A stretch of 64,000 bases of DNA, from contig JBBHKE010002999.1 of the NCBI GenBank assembly GCA_037447655.1, positions 124,001-188,000 of the forward strand, in the 5' to 3' direction. Position numbers and translations under genes: made by a program. Of the stretch, positions 31,351-42,771 are shown piece by piece (the stretch's first letter is position 1; each line of letters starts with the position of its first letter). The notes beneath the pieces are model-generated. The model searched no databases, had not been told where the DNA came from, and saw nothing but the letters and a program-made list of their open reading frames with translations. This stretch comes from Zygnema cylindricum (lineage: Eukaryota > Streptophyta > Zygnematophyceae > Zygnematales > Zygnemataceae).

Positions 31351-33833
31351 CCCCTCTCTCTCTTCACCTACCTCTCCACCTTTCTCTTCCTCTCTCTTCC
31401 TCCCTCCCTACAGCTCTCATTCGCCCTCTCCCTTTTATTCTCCAGTTCCTCTCCCTCTCTAGATCCCTTCACTCTCGCTCTTCCTCTTCTTATCCCTCTC
31501 CATCTCCCACTCCCTCTAGGTCTCCCACTCTCTTTCGCTTTACTTCTCTCCCTTCCTCTCCCTCTCCCTCTCCCACTCTTTCCCCCTTACTCTTTTCCTC
31601 TCCTTTCCTCCCTCCTTACCACTCTCGTTTGCCCTCTCCCTCTTCTACTCCAATTCATCTCCCTCTCCAGCTCCCTTCCAGTGTGAAACAGGCCGAAATC
31701 CCGAATATTTCGGAAATCGAACATCTCTCTCCCCTCTCTCCCTTTCCCTTTTGGTCGCCCTCTCCCTCTTCACCTCTCTCCCTCCCCCTCCCTCTTCTTC
31801 TCCCTCTCCTTCTCTCCCTCTCTGTCCCTCTCCACCTCCCTCTCCTTCGCTCTCTCCCTCTTCTTCCCTCCCCCACCGCCGAGGAAAGAAAAAAAAAGAT
31901 TAAATCTTGCACTTAAAAAAAAAATGGGTTGGTTATTGTAGGTGAAAATTTTTCCTACCCAAAAAAAGAAACTAACGAAAATAATCTTCAACAAGAAAAG
32001 GAAAACTCCACACTAAATATGGTGTTGGGAAATTTATGTTTACTGGACATGGGGGAAGCTTCAAAGGTTCATATTCCGGAAAAACTGTCGAATATTTCAC
32101 AAAGTTAGTATTTTTTTCCTCTCAAGATTCTTTTTTTGTGTTCCAAGATTTTTTTTTACTCTTAATAAAAAATCGCCATTTTTTTTTTGCCTCATTTTTT
32201 TCAGTTTCTCCTTTCATATCTAAAATGAAATTTCCCGGTTCAGAAAGACAAAAAAAAAAAAACCCTTTATTATCTAGCTCACATTTTTTTCCTCCTTTCA
32301 TGTCTGGTGTTGCAGGTGAAACTTCCCCACTCCCTCTCCCTCGCTCTCCTCATCCTCCCTTTACCCCCCTCCCTCTCTCTCTCTCTCCTCGCTCTCCTTC
32401 TCACCCTCTCCCTCTCCCTCTCTTAAAGGATTCTCCTCCCTCCCCCCCCGAAAACATAGAATTTAATAATTTGCAAAAAATTGCGGAATCGAAGTTGTTG
32501 ACCGCATCGGAAATTTTTATTTTTTTGGTTAATTTTGAAGGAGGGGAGTTTTTATTGACAAAAAGGGCACCCGAGAAACCAGGAAGTGAGTTTTTCTATT
32601 TTCATAATTTTATTTTATTTCTTTATTTTTTTTTTTCAAATGCATTGTTTTACAAAAAACTCTTTTTATTGAGAAAAATAATTGGTCGAAAAAGGTAAAA
32701 AATGAAAGCTTAGTTAAATATCCCTTTTATTTTATCTTTTTTAAGAGGAAAATAAAAGATAGTAATTTACGACTCCATTTTTATTTATAGGTATTTTTTC
32801 ACTTTTTTTTTTAATTTATTTATTTGTTTATTTATTTATTTTCGTTCTGGTGGAACCTTGTTTATATAGATTTTACTCATTTTTTGCTTTATTTATATAT
32901 TTGTTTATTTGTTTATTTGTTTGTTTTTTTGTTTATTTTTGGGCAGGTGGAACTTTGTTTTTGTACGATAAAAGAAAATCTCGATCTTTCCGAAACGACG
33001 GTCATATTTGGCAAAAAAAAAATAACGGAGGAAGCACAGTGAACGAAAGCCACGTCAATCTTAAAGTATTTCATTTTTCTGCTTTTTTTAGGAGTTAACT
33101 ATTTATTTATTCAGTCAATTAAATAAATAGATAAATAAACAATAATTTTTTTATTAATTAATCTACGAATGGATGAATCAATTAATTAATTATTCTTTTT
33201 GTTTATTCTTACAAAAACACAAGAGTACTCTATTCGTCCGTGCATCGATTTTCTTACAACATGCTTTTTTTATTTTTTTGGTCTAATTATTTGTTTATTT
33301 ATTTTCTTTCTCCTAAAAATGTTGCAACAACTAAATAATTATTTAAGAATTGAGAAATTGCTTAAAAATTTGGTTTTTGCCGGTAATTTTTTTGTCCATT
33401 CATAATATTTCTGTTCAATAATATATGTACTTATTTATTGTATTATATTTTATATCATTTACTTCGGACTGGTCAATGGGAAAAGGAAGTCAATAAAAAA
33501 TGTTTTAGGTTTGTTTACTTTTTCTGTTTTCTTTTTTATCCGTTGTTTTTATTTTATTTTTGTCTCTTGGTAAGTCATTGGGAAGGATGTCAATAAAGAA
33601 TGTACTCAGTTTTTTTTTTTTTCTTTATTTTGTATTTATTTATTTGTTTTTTTTGTTTACATTTATTAATTTCATTTTTTTATTTTCGGGCAGATCAATG
33701 GGACGGAGGTCGTCTCTTGTTATTACGCTCGAAAGGAAGATGACTGCGAGTTTCATCGACAAATTTATTTTCTATTGAGAAAGTAAGTGAAAAAAATAAG
33801 TTTTATATATATATATAATATATATAGATAGAT

Positions 33834-33881
<48 letters not shown>

Positions 33882-36800
33882 ATATATATACATATATTTC
33901 TTCCCAATCGATGGTATCGTGTTATAAGAGACTCCTACTGCTCAATTTTTTTTTTTTTGATGAATTGTTACCATTTCTATTATTTGTATTGTTATGGTTA
34001 TTATTTTTTTTGGTATGAACATATTTTTTTTGCCTTTTTTCAGATCACAAAACGGGGGTCCTAAAAACGAAAATCTTGTTCTAGTTCAATATCTCAAAAC
34101 TACGGTACTTTCTATAAATTCCCGGCTTTTTTTTTTTTTTTTTTTTTGGCATTTTTTTATTTTATCTGCAATTGCCTTTATGTTAACGTCACACACTATA
34201 TTTGGGAAAAGGGAAAAAAAAATGAAATTTCTCACAAATGAGAGGAGTCTCCTACCATATTGTATTTTTCTATTTGATTTGTTTATTTAATTTTATTGCG
34301 TATGCCAAAATTCGATCGACAAAATATAAAAAAGATATTCCTCAAACATAAATATTCAACTTGATAAAAAAAAAAAAAAAAAAACAATTTTCAAATGATT
34401 CGATCGGACTTCGAAAATCTTTATTACATTTTTTTGTTTTTGTCTTTAATGCAGGAAAATCGTAGGGGTGGATCAAAAAAACTATTTCGGAAAGAAATTG
34501 AAGAAAAACCTCAAGAAGAAAAAACTCGAATTGAGAAAGAAATTCAAGAAAAAAGTGAAATTCGATCGGAAATTAAAAAAAATCGAGCAGAAAAAAAGGA
34601 AATTCGGTCAGAAAATATCGGAATTTGGGCAGAAAGTAACAAAATTCCGTCAGAAAGAACCGACAGTTGGGTACCGAATTATTCGCCTGATGAGGACGAC
34701 GAAATCTCTCACAGAAGATTTGATTCCGCTGCGTCTTTTTCCAAAACTGACGAGGTAATTAAAATTTAAACTATTTTTTTTTCTTCTTTTTGTTTTAGTA
34801 AATTTTTCTTCTTATTTTCCTTTTTCCTTTAGAAGTAGGAGTAGGAAACAAGAAAAAAAATTATATATATGCCACCAAGACGACAAAAAATCAAATTTAA
34901 AATAGAAAACTACTTTTTTTCTTTTTTCCATTTAAATTTCCTTTTCTTAACACAAGTTTTTGTGATAAGACAACCGGTCAACTCCAAACAATTTTTTTGA
35001 ACCAAATTAAAGTTCTTTCTTCGGAGACCCGAAAACAGGAAAAGATTTGAAAACGGGAAACGACTCAAAAATGGGAAAAGAGATGAAAATGGGAGAAAAG
35101 ATGAAGGTTTCAAACTAGGAATGGAAATCAGTAATTGGCGTGGAATTCTCTCATTATAACAAAGGTTATAAGAGGCAAATGTAGATGGTATAAAAAAAGG
35201 AAGTGATAAAACAAAAAGTAATTAAAATCTCAACAAGACGTAAGTGATATAGAAAAGTAAGCAAATCTCAACAAAAAGTAGGTGGTACAGAAAAGTAATT
35301 AAATCTTAGCTGCGAAATGCATGTTACTTCCAGATATCTGATGGAATTTAAAGGACTTTATCGTGTTTTTTCAGATGATGGTGGAAAATCTTGAAGCAAT
35401 AATCGCCTCCAGTCGACCCGAGGAAGAAAGGTACACCATTTACCATTATTAGCGTGGTTTCTGTCAATAATCAACTATAATTTTTATCGTTAATAACAAT
35501 AAAGGTTAAAGTTTTTTTCGTCAATCAAAACATATTTTTTCCGTACACATTGGTCGGATTGTTAATCAAAGAGCGCCAATAGGAAGGTGAGAATATTGCC
35601 TTCCAATAGCAACCATCCGATTGACAATATGACAAGTGTGCACGATGAAAAGATATTTTAAGGGCCGAAAAAAAATTAGCTTTAATAACGAGTATTGGTG
35701 TAGTTCCCCGGGCCATTCTGTTGGTCCAATGGGACGCCAGTTGTTATAGCGTATATCATGAAAAATATCATTGTTTGACCGATCTCTTATATTGGGATGT
35801 ATCACTGATATGTTGACTAATCATATATCGGCCTGTATAATCATAATGACAATCATAAACATAATCGTAATCGTAACAGTAGTTGCAATGATAATGATAA
35901 TCATAGTTATAATCATCGTAATTGCCATCGTCATCGTAATTATAATCATTAATCATATATTCATATTCATAATATTGATATTTTGGGGATTTTCCTTGTG
36001 TTTTAGGCAACGGGAGAAGCTCGCTCTACAGAGACCTCTTGAAACTTGTTGTGGAGGAGGAGGTTTGACAATGACAACGCCAGGTAAGGATAGTTTTGGT
36101 TTTGATTTGGTTTTAGTTTTGGTTTCAATTTGGTTTTGATGTTTTTTTTTTTTTTTTTTGAGCATTGTTGGAAAGGGAATTGACTGGCACGTCTGAATCG
36201 TGACCTGAAACTGAATTTTTCTTGTTTTTTTTTCCTTTTCTATACTTTTTGCTTTTCCTTCCTTTCAGTTTTCTCTTTCATTTCCTTCCATTTAGTTCTC
36301 TTATTTGGCTTTTTTTTTCTGGGTGAAATTCCTCTGCAGGGCCTCCAGATTTGAGTCCAAAATGGTCAGACATAGAACGTGACGTGACAGTGACAGGAAA
36401 AACTGGCTTTTCCTCGAGAATCACAGAAAGTCGAAATGCAGTCAATGGAGTTAGAGAGAAAACCGTTCAGTTGGATGAAGTGGGTAGTGGATCTCGAGTA
36501 ACTATTGATTCCACAGTTTCTCAAACTGTTTTGCCACATGGAAAAGTTAAACGGAAACGGACAGAGAGAGATTCTGACTGGGAACTCGCAAATAAGACGG
36601 TGGGGAAAAGGACGGAGAGAGAGAGGGTTTCTGATGTCAAAGCTTCAGAGAGAAATAACAACGGGAGAGAAGAAAGGAAAGCCAAAGGTCGACCTCATAA
36701 TCGAGGTTTGTCGAATTTTGCTCGACAATCGAATGGATTACTTTCAGATACAATTCCTTTAGAAACAGAGACTCATAATTTGTCTGTAGAAGAACTTCTT

Positions 36801-37082
36801 GTTCCCATATCGGAAACTTCGATCCTGACACCAATTCCTGTCGTTCCTCCACCTGTTTCTTTCTCTGGGGTTGGAGTAGGAGTAGGAGGCGGAGGAGAAG
36901 TAAAAACAGATTTGAATTTTCATGGGGAAAATGATCTTTCGGAGGAAGATTTGGCAGAACTAGAAGTTGATTTTGACAGGCTGGAAAATCTCGGAGAAGA
37001 TCCGAACGACAGTTTCGGGGACCTTCCGGAAGAAGGTCTCGCTGTTCCTATGGATGACTTGTGGGAACTCGACATGTATTAG
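31123..37082 (+). CDS. CG-1 domain (CAMTA-like) transcription factor, multi-exon
   Basis: Predicted exons: 31123-31264, 31942-32103, 32316-32585, 32947-33065, 33694-33782, 34044-34104, 34455-34754, 35375-35430, 36007-36083, 36340-37082. All introns are GT-AG, phases join, and the total of 2019 bp gives 672 residues. A 33-bp optional exon (32205-32237) would also keep frame. Residues about 156-280 form a CG-1 DNA-binding domain spread over four exons: LLTASEIFIFLVNFE, then SGTLFLYDKRKSRSFRNDGH and WQKKNNG..VNESHVNLK, then VVSCYYARKEDD..FHRQIYFLL, then NLVLVQYL. This is the order and spacing known from CAMTA proteins. Next come a Lys/Glu-rich, probably coiled-coil region (exon 7), a basic stretch KVKRKR that could be a nuclear signal, and an acidic C-terminus (LSEEDLAELEVDFDRL, DDLWELDMY). 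No TIG, ankyrin or IQ region is seen. Exon 1-3 joins are the least certain. Role inferred: nuclear DNA-binding regulator. Confidence 0.82.
31318..31875 (+). repeat. CT-rich tracts in intron 1 of the CG-1 gene
   Basis: Two blocks of (CT)n and CTCCCT repeats (31318-31680 and 31718-31875) fill most of the 677-bp first intron. A shorter block occurs at 32325-32420, inside the predicted third exon, where it encodes Ser/Pro/Leu repeats. That makes the 5' limit of the third exon less certain. Confidence 0.85.
33800..33897. repeat. (TA)n microsatellite in a CG-1 gene intron
   Basis: Almost uninterrupted TA dinucleotides with a GATAGATAGATA patch, between exons 5 and 6. Confidence 0.9.
35835..35990. 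repeat. ATR/ATY trinucleotide-like low-complexity tract in an intron
   Basis: Imperfect AATCAT, AATCGT, AATGAT steps between exons 8 and 9, giving repetitive I/V or D/Y frames on the two strands that are not genes. Confidence 0.8.
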
Positions 37083-37113
37083 TTTCGAATTCCTTCATTT
37101 GCTCCCTCTCTAC

Positions 37114-37114
<1 letters not shown>

Positions 37115-37160
<46 letters not shown>
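37115..37160 (+). repeat. (TC)n microsatellite, 3' of the CG-1 stop codon
   Basis: About 23 TC dinucleotides beginning some 30 bp after the TAG at 37080-37082, probably in the 3' UTR. Confidence 0.95.
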
Positions 37161-37163
<3 letters not shown>

Positions 37164-38509
37164 CTCTTGGTTTGAGGTGACGCTTGTCACACGTCTTAGA
37201 GCCGCTGTCCATCTTCAGACATCCTCGAGTTTGTGGCCATAATAATGTCCTTGTCAATTTTTTTTTCTGGTCTGAATAGAAAATGAAGCCGGATTCGAGG
37301 TTTCAAGATTCGTGGCTTTATATTTCATTTGGGGTTTGTTTTTGGGATTTTACGTTTTCTATGTAAAGGTTATTCAAAATCCTCGGTTGGAAGAATAGGC
37401 CAAAATCAGCCAATCAGAGGATTACTTCTTTTTCCTTTTTTGGTATATCTCGTTATTGCGTTTGACTGATTTTTTTCTCTTCTCTTTCTCTCCCTTTGTT
37501 CCATAACATCCTTTTTTATAACCCATCTTAAAATGTTTCTCATACTCCGGAATTATCGCTTGAAGGAGACGCTTTGACTTTTCGAGAAGATGGAAAATTG
37601 TACCGCCGCATTGTACGGAGAATTGTCAGAGTTGACTTTTTCTGACAATTTTTCGCGATGGATGGGAAAATTTGGTTTTTTTAAGGGATTCTGACAACGA
37701 TTAAAAAGGAAAAAAAGGAGGAAAGCAAAAGCCGAGTTTCTAGGGTTTTTAGGATTTGTAAGGATCTAGGGTTTTAAGAATTCTAGGGTCTTAAGGGTTT
37801 TCAGTGTTTGTAGGGTTTCTCAGGTTCCATTTCCGTAGGGGAATCAAAAGTAGGGTTTAGGATTTCTGTGGAACTTGAAAATGACCAATTTTATTTAAAA
37901 AGTTCGTCGATTCACGCACAATTTATCTAGTGAGAGTTATAATTCGTGGGAAAAAAAATGAGTTTGGAAATTATCGAGTTTGGAAAAAATAGAGGCTGGA
38001 GAAAATCAAAGCTGGAAAAAAAAAGGAAATCTTCTCCTGCGTCAATTGCTTAAGAGTCTTTTTTTTACGAATTCTTTACACTCCCTTCGGTTTTCGAGAA
38101 TTCGTTTCGGTTTTCCAAGACGTATTTCAGTTTCGATTATTTCTTCCGTTTTCCAAAAAAATCTTTTTTTTTATGGTGAGGGGGAGGGGGAGGGGGACGG
38201 GGAGTTTCAAATATTTCTTCCGTTTTCGAAAAAAAAAAAAATTTCCAAATTTTTCTCCCGTTTTACATAATTTCTTTCGGTCTCCAAGAACTAAAAAATG
38301 GCCGAAAAAGTGGTGTGTGAGATTTGTGAACCTATGAGCTCCTTTCTTGTATTCTCCGAAAACCCTAAACCTTGAGGGTTCGGTTCCATACTTAAAAATA
38401 AATGCAAGAGAAAAACATTTTGGGGGATTTTTTTTTTTTTTTTTTTTTTACTTTTTTCTCTTTTTGAATTCCCATAGTCACTAGGAGGAAGAGGGGTAAG
38501 GCTCTAGTA
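37161..38509. other. Gene-free interval downstream of the CG-1 gene
   Basis: No recognised coding region. It includes a cluster of degenerate TTTAGGG-like motifs (37738-37865: CTAGGGTTTT, TAGGGTTTCT, AGTAGGGTTTAGG) and homopolymer-rich stretches. A short GGGGAGGGGGAGGGGGACGG tract lies near 38182-38201. Confidence 0.6.
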
Positions 38510-39355
38510 ACATTTTTAGTGTGGGTCAATTTTGTCGCGCGTCACGGTGCGCTTTTCCTTTCGTTTCGTTTCATTAGTACTGTACTTTTGTTTTTATAAC
38601 TTTATTGTACTTTCTTTTCGTTTCATTAGTATTTTTTGTTTCTATTGTACTTTCTTTTCGTTTAATTAGTACTTTTGCCTCTATTGTACTTTCTTTTCGT
38701 TTCATTAGTACTTCTGTTTCGATTGTACTTTTTTGATTCTATTGTACTTTATTTTCACTTCATTAGTACTTTTGTTTCGATTGTACTTTCTTTTCGTTTC
38801 ATTAGTACTTTTGTTTCCATTGAACTTTCTTCTCGTTTCATTAGTACTATTTATACGATTGTAATTTCTTTTCGTTTCATTAGTACTTTTATTTCGATTG
38901 TACTTTTTGAGTGCACGTTTCATGTATTCGGTTTGATTTACGATTTCGTACAGGTCTAACAGTACAGTACTGTATTTTATTTATTGCGTAGTATGTCTCA
39001 TAGTTTCGTTTCGTGTAGATTACGATTTACGTATAATACTTTTAGATGTTTCGTTTCGATTGGTTTCAGTTGCGTCGTCCTCTAAATTGCATCTAAGTGC
39101 ATGTCACGCTTTTAGAATTAGATTTCGAAATGTAATCTGGCGACTAAGTTAAAAAGGTCAACTAGTGAAGGTATTGGAATAAAATTAGGAGTAATTATTT
39201 GAGGAACATCCTTTTATAATTTTTGTATTGCCTCTATCTTTTGTTCAAGAAAATTCAATGTATGAAATGTGAGCTGGTTGATGTGTAATTTGAGTTGAGA
39301 TTCGCTTACGCATTGTGAAATTTGTGAATATTTTCGTGCATTCCAAATGTGTTTT
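38510..39355 (+). repeat. LTR-like repeat E, copy 2, with internal minisatellite
   Basis: Starts with AGTGTGGGTCAATTTTG and CGCGCGTCACG, as at about 10460-10487 in copy 1. It ends with AATTCAATGTATGAAATGTGAGCTGGTTGATG, matching the 12390-12430 region in parts. Unlike copy 1 it carries an expanded minisatellite (38566-38915). It is cut at the right by another LTR-like start. Confidence 0.65.
38566..38915 (+). repeat. About 38-bp minisatellite (TTTCGTTTCATTAGTAC units)
   Basis: Around nine imperfect units of TACTTTCTTTTCGTTTCATTAGTACTTTTGTTTC-like sequence (never identical). Only a single equivalent unit is visible in repeat E copy 1. Confidence 0.85.
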
Positions 39356-39620
39356 TGTTGAAAAAAGTTATTCTTTGTTTCTTTTTCTGTTATTTCTAGA
39401 ATTTATAGAGTTAAGGAGGAGAGTTAGACAGAAAAAACCATGGTTGCCCCTCTAGCAGCTTAAAGAGACAAACTGAGGCAAGAGAGAGAGAGAGAGAGAA
39501 GTTGCAGCTAACAAAAGGAAGTGGACGGGCAAGGGATTGATCCCTGCCTTGCTAGTCCATCGAAGCCGTCATCCCTACCCGTTATGTTGAAGAAAATGCG
39601 ATACACACATGGGGTGTTAT
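39356..39620 (+). repeat. LTR fragment, plus orientation
   Basis: Begins TGTTGAAAAAAG, like the LTR starts at 15109 and 57692. It carries a CCATGGTTGCC box, a GAGAGA run and a tRNA-like T-arm palindrome (AAGGGATTGATCCCT at about 39530-39544). The right boundary is not visible, so this is a solo or truncated LTR. Confidence 0.5.
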
Positions 39621-40150
39621 TTTGAATTAAAAACATGTTAAGTTCATTAAACCATTTGACGACATAAACCCAACCTACGCACATATAAAGGTTTCATATT
39701 ACTAACGGAATCTAAGTTAAACATGTTAATAAAAAACAAAAAATAACAGCATGGCCTTGCACTTAAAGTAGGTTTTACAACAAACAACCGCAATTTTCGC
39801 TTGATGGAGGTTCACTCTTAATTACTCGCACAAAGTGGATTATAATGTACTATCTGAAATTTAAAGCGAAACGGGGTGTAACGGCAGAGGAGGCGGCTTA
39901 TAACACGTGTAAACACTCGATCGCGCGTTCATCGTGAGCCCGAGCAAAGCAAAGCACAGTAGAGCATTCGACGGTCCAGGTTTACGCCCATAACCTTAGA
40001 GATAATTTACTAAAGATGTTTTAACAAAAAAAAAAAGGAAAATGTACGGAATGGTACCAAACAGTAAGGCCCTCAATCAATGACAATCTCACTTTTACGT
40101 TAATGCATATCCAACCTGAATTTAAGGATTTTGTCTTTTTCGCAAGTCGA
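39621..40150. other. Gene-free interval
   Basis: AT-rich, no open frame or repeat that I recognise. A TTTAAGGATTTTGTCTTTTTCGCAAGTCGACA-type block at its right end (split here as AAGGATTTTGTC and GCAAGTCGACA) recurs after the 35-bp array at about 40363-40388. Confidence 0.5.
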
Positions 40151-40154
40151 CAGT

Positions 40155-40366
40155 GAAGTACACACTAATGTACGACCTCGATGTTAAAGATCGTACACAC
40201 TAATGTACAGCCTTGATGTTAAGGATCGTACACGCGAATGTACAGCCTCGATGTTAAGAATCGTACACACTAATGTACGGCCTCGATGATGAGGATCGTA
40301 CACACTAATGTACAGCCTCGATGTTAAGAATCGTACACACTAATGCACAGCCTTGATGCTAAGGAT
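40155..40366. repeat. 35-bp tandem repeat array
   Basis: Six units of CGTACACACTAATGTACAGC plus CTCGATGTTAAGGAT with few substitutions. The array is bracketed by the direct repeat AAGGATTT..GTC/GTTCTTTTT..GCAAGTCGACA. Confidence 0.92.
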
Positions 40367-40496
40367 TTCGTTCTTTTTGCAAGTCGACAAAGAAGTGATT
40401 ACCAACCGACATTGCATGAATATTTGTCCTTTTGAGCACTTTTTTGTCGACTTGCAAAAAAAGTGATTACCAAACGACATGTGTACGACTGTCGGT

Positions 40497-41252
40497 TGAT
40501 AGGATTTAGTACTTAGAACTCATTTAGCGACGAGACATTCTCGTAGCTAAAGTAGCGACCACCAGCGACGAAGTAGTCTCGTCGCTAGTTATTTGAAGTG
40601 TCGTAGGAAGATATTTGAAGTGACGTAGAAGTTAGCGACGAAGTAGTTTCGTCGCTGGATATTTGAAGTGACGTAGAAACTGTTTGTTCGTTTCGTTTCA
40701 CGCGAGTTCTAGTCGTACTATTGAAGTGACGTGGAAAATGTTTGGTCGTTTCGGTTCACGTAAGTTCTAGTTGTACCGTGTGGTTCAAGTCGGTTCGTGG
40801 TTGACTTGTCTTGTCGTACCGTGTAGTTCAAGTCAGTTCGCAGTTGTCGGTCGGATGTTTTCACCACATTGACTCTTACGCGTTTCTAATCGTGTACCGT
40901 TGTTTTGTTACTTGACGTTTGAAGGAGTATATTGAGGCGTAGTGAGAGAGAGGTTCTTATCAATTTGGCGAGAGTTGATCCTCCTTGTAGATTATGAAGG
41001 AGTTCAAGGAGTTAAGGAAGTTTGATAGCTTTGTGGGGTTTCTTGAGGAGTTAGAGGAGGTTAGTGAAGATTATCTTTTGTATGATTAAGAGGAGTTAGA
41101 AGTGAGTGCGTTTTGAGGGTGTGAGGAAATTATGTAAGAAAAGTTTCCCTTTGGAATATATTGACTTTCGGTTACATTTCTCTTGTGTGCGTTCTGTCAT
41201 TTATGCTTCCGCTGGCATTTGCACTAAGTTTATTATTGTATAAGATCCTTCA
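40497..41252 (+). repeat. 5' LTR of element G
   Basis: 756 bp from TGATAGGATTTAG to GATCCTTCA. It contains GCGACGAAGTAGT boxes and a GTGTGCGTTCTGTCATTTATGC end shared with the 3' LTR. Confidence 0.85.
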
Positions 41253-41254
41253 AT

Positions 41255-41269
41255 TGGTATCGGAGCAGG
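41255..41269 (+). other. Primer-binding site of element G
   Basis: TGGTATCGGAGCAGG two bases after the LTR. It is complementary to the 3' end of plant-type initiator tRNA-Met (TGGTATCAGAGC is the usual plant form, one mismatch). This contrasts with the anticodon-arm PBS of elements A, B and C. Confidence 0.8.
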
Positions 41270-41334
41270 TTGTAGTGCTCCATGAGTGTTTTGATGATGG
41301 AGATGGAGACGATTGGAGGCGAAAAGGATTGACG

Positions 41335-41815
41335 ACGAAGACGACAGATTGAAGACGAAGAGAGAAGACGAAGACGGAGCTTGAAGACGAATATGAAGAC
41401 AGAAGACGAAGATGAAGACGAAGATGAAGAGGGAAGTCGAAGATGAAGATGAAGAAGAAGACGAAGATTGAAGACGAAGAAGAAGATGAAGAAGAAGATT
41501 GAAGACGAAGTGGAAGACGAAGACGACAAATTGAAGACGAAGAGAGAAGACGAAGACGAAGTTTGAAGACGAATATGAAGACAGAAGACGAAGATGAAGA
41601 CGAAGATTAAAACGAAGATTGAAGACGAAATGGAAGACGATGACGAAGTTTGAAGACGAATTCGAAGACAGAAGACGAAGATGAAGACGGAAGTCGAAGA
41701 TGAAGAAAGGTAGAAGACGAAGACTGAAGACGAAGATGAAAACTGGAGACGAAGTGGAAGGCGAAGACGAAGACGGAGATTGAAGACGAAGACTAAAACG
41801 AAGACTGAAGATGAT
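41335..41815 (+). repeat. GAAGAC/GAAGAT-rich tandem region in element G
   Basis: About 480 bp of degenerate GAAGACGAAGATGAAGACGG units, with a roughly 200-bp superperiod (GACGAAGTTTGAAGACGAAT.TGAAGACAGAAGACG recurs). It has no long frame on +; the Ser-rich frame on - is an artefact. Confidence 0.85.
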
Positions 41816-41816
41816 G

Positions 41817-42766
41817 TGAAAGAAGTTCGGAGGAGGAGTTGTGTGACTTGTTCTACAAGTTTACCCTTTATGTTGATGTGAAAATTCAGATGGAGATGGG
41901 AGGAAGAAAAGGATTTTGTTCTTTGAAGTGTGAACAGGATCTCGATCCGGATGGAGGTGATTCTTTATATGAAGTAGAAGAAGAAGAAGATGATGAAAAA
42001 CAAGTAGATGAAGAATCCGAAAGTCGAAGAAGGTGAAGAAGAGAAGAGTGAATTAAAAACTGAAGAAAGGAGTGAAGAAAAGTGTGATGAGAAGTGTATT
42101 AAAAAGAGAGTGAATTAAAAACTGAAGAGAGGAGTGAAGAAAAGTGTGATGAGAAGTGTATTAAAAAGAGTGATTTGATGAAAGAGAAGAAGAGTAAAAA
42201 GAAGAGTGAAGAGAAGAAGATAAATTTCTTTTGGGAGGAGAAATGAAGTTGCCGATGTGGTATATTGATTGAGGTGTAAAGGAGTGGTTTATGAAGAAGA
42301 AAGTAAGTGTGTTGTCGTGAGGTGAAAGAAGTTCGGACGAGGTGTTGTGTGACTTGTTCTACAAGTTTACCCTTTATGTTGAAGTGAAAATTCAGATTGA
42401 GATGGGAGGAAGAAAAGACTTTTGTCCTTTGAAGAGTGAACCTGATCTCGATCCGGATGGAGGTGATTCTTTATATGAAGTAGAAGAAGAAGAAGATGAT
42501 GAAGAAGAAGTAGATGAAAAATCCGAAAGTCGAAGAAGGTGAAAAAGAGAAGAGTGAATTAAAAACTGAAGAGAGGAGTGAAGAAAAGTGTGATGAGAAG
42601 TGAATTAAAAAGAGTGATTTGATGAAAGAGAAGAAGAGTGGAAAGAAGAGTGAAGAGAAGAAGATAAATTTCTTTTGGGAGGAGAAATGAAGTTGCCGAT
42701 GTGGTATATTGATTGAGGTGTAAAGGAGTGGTTTATGAAGAAGAAAGTAAGTGTGTTGTCGTGAGT
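41817..42766 (+). repeat. Tandem duplication of a 445-505 bp unit in element G
   Basis: Two units, 41817-42321 and 42322-42766, both start GTGAAAGAAGTTCGGA and end TGTTGTCGTGAG. Unit 1 is about 60 bp longer owing to an internal duplication (ATTAAAAACTGAAGARAGGA block). Each unit carries a 65-66 codon frame (41839-42036 and 42342-42542) beginning CDLFYKFTLYV and ending in an acidic EVEEEEDDE tail. Frame and acidic tail are conserved between units, so these may be parts of a captured gene. Function unknown. Confidence 0.85.
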
Positions 42767-42771
42767 TGAAA

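Noticed and set aside
31682-31730. An extra exon in the CG-1 gene (VKQAEIPNISEIEH)
   Set aside because: It has an acceptor-like CAG and protein-like sequence, but no GT donor follows nearby and the frame does not fit the phase-1 end of exon 1. Joining 31264 directly to 31942 keeps frame.
31275-31916. 213-codon Ser/Leu/Pro-rich frame
   Set aside because: It crosses intron CT repeats; only a few residues look protein-like.
34683-34710. Hammerhead ribozyme core (CTGATGAGGACGACGAAA)
   Set aside because: The segment lies in coding sequence (PDEDDEI) and the bases between CTGATGA and GAAA cannot form stem II.
40155-40366. CRISPR-like array
   Set aside because: Units are contiguous 35-bp tandem repeats without unique spacers, in a eukaryotic context.
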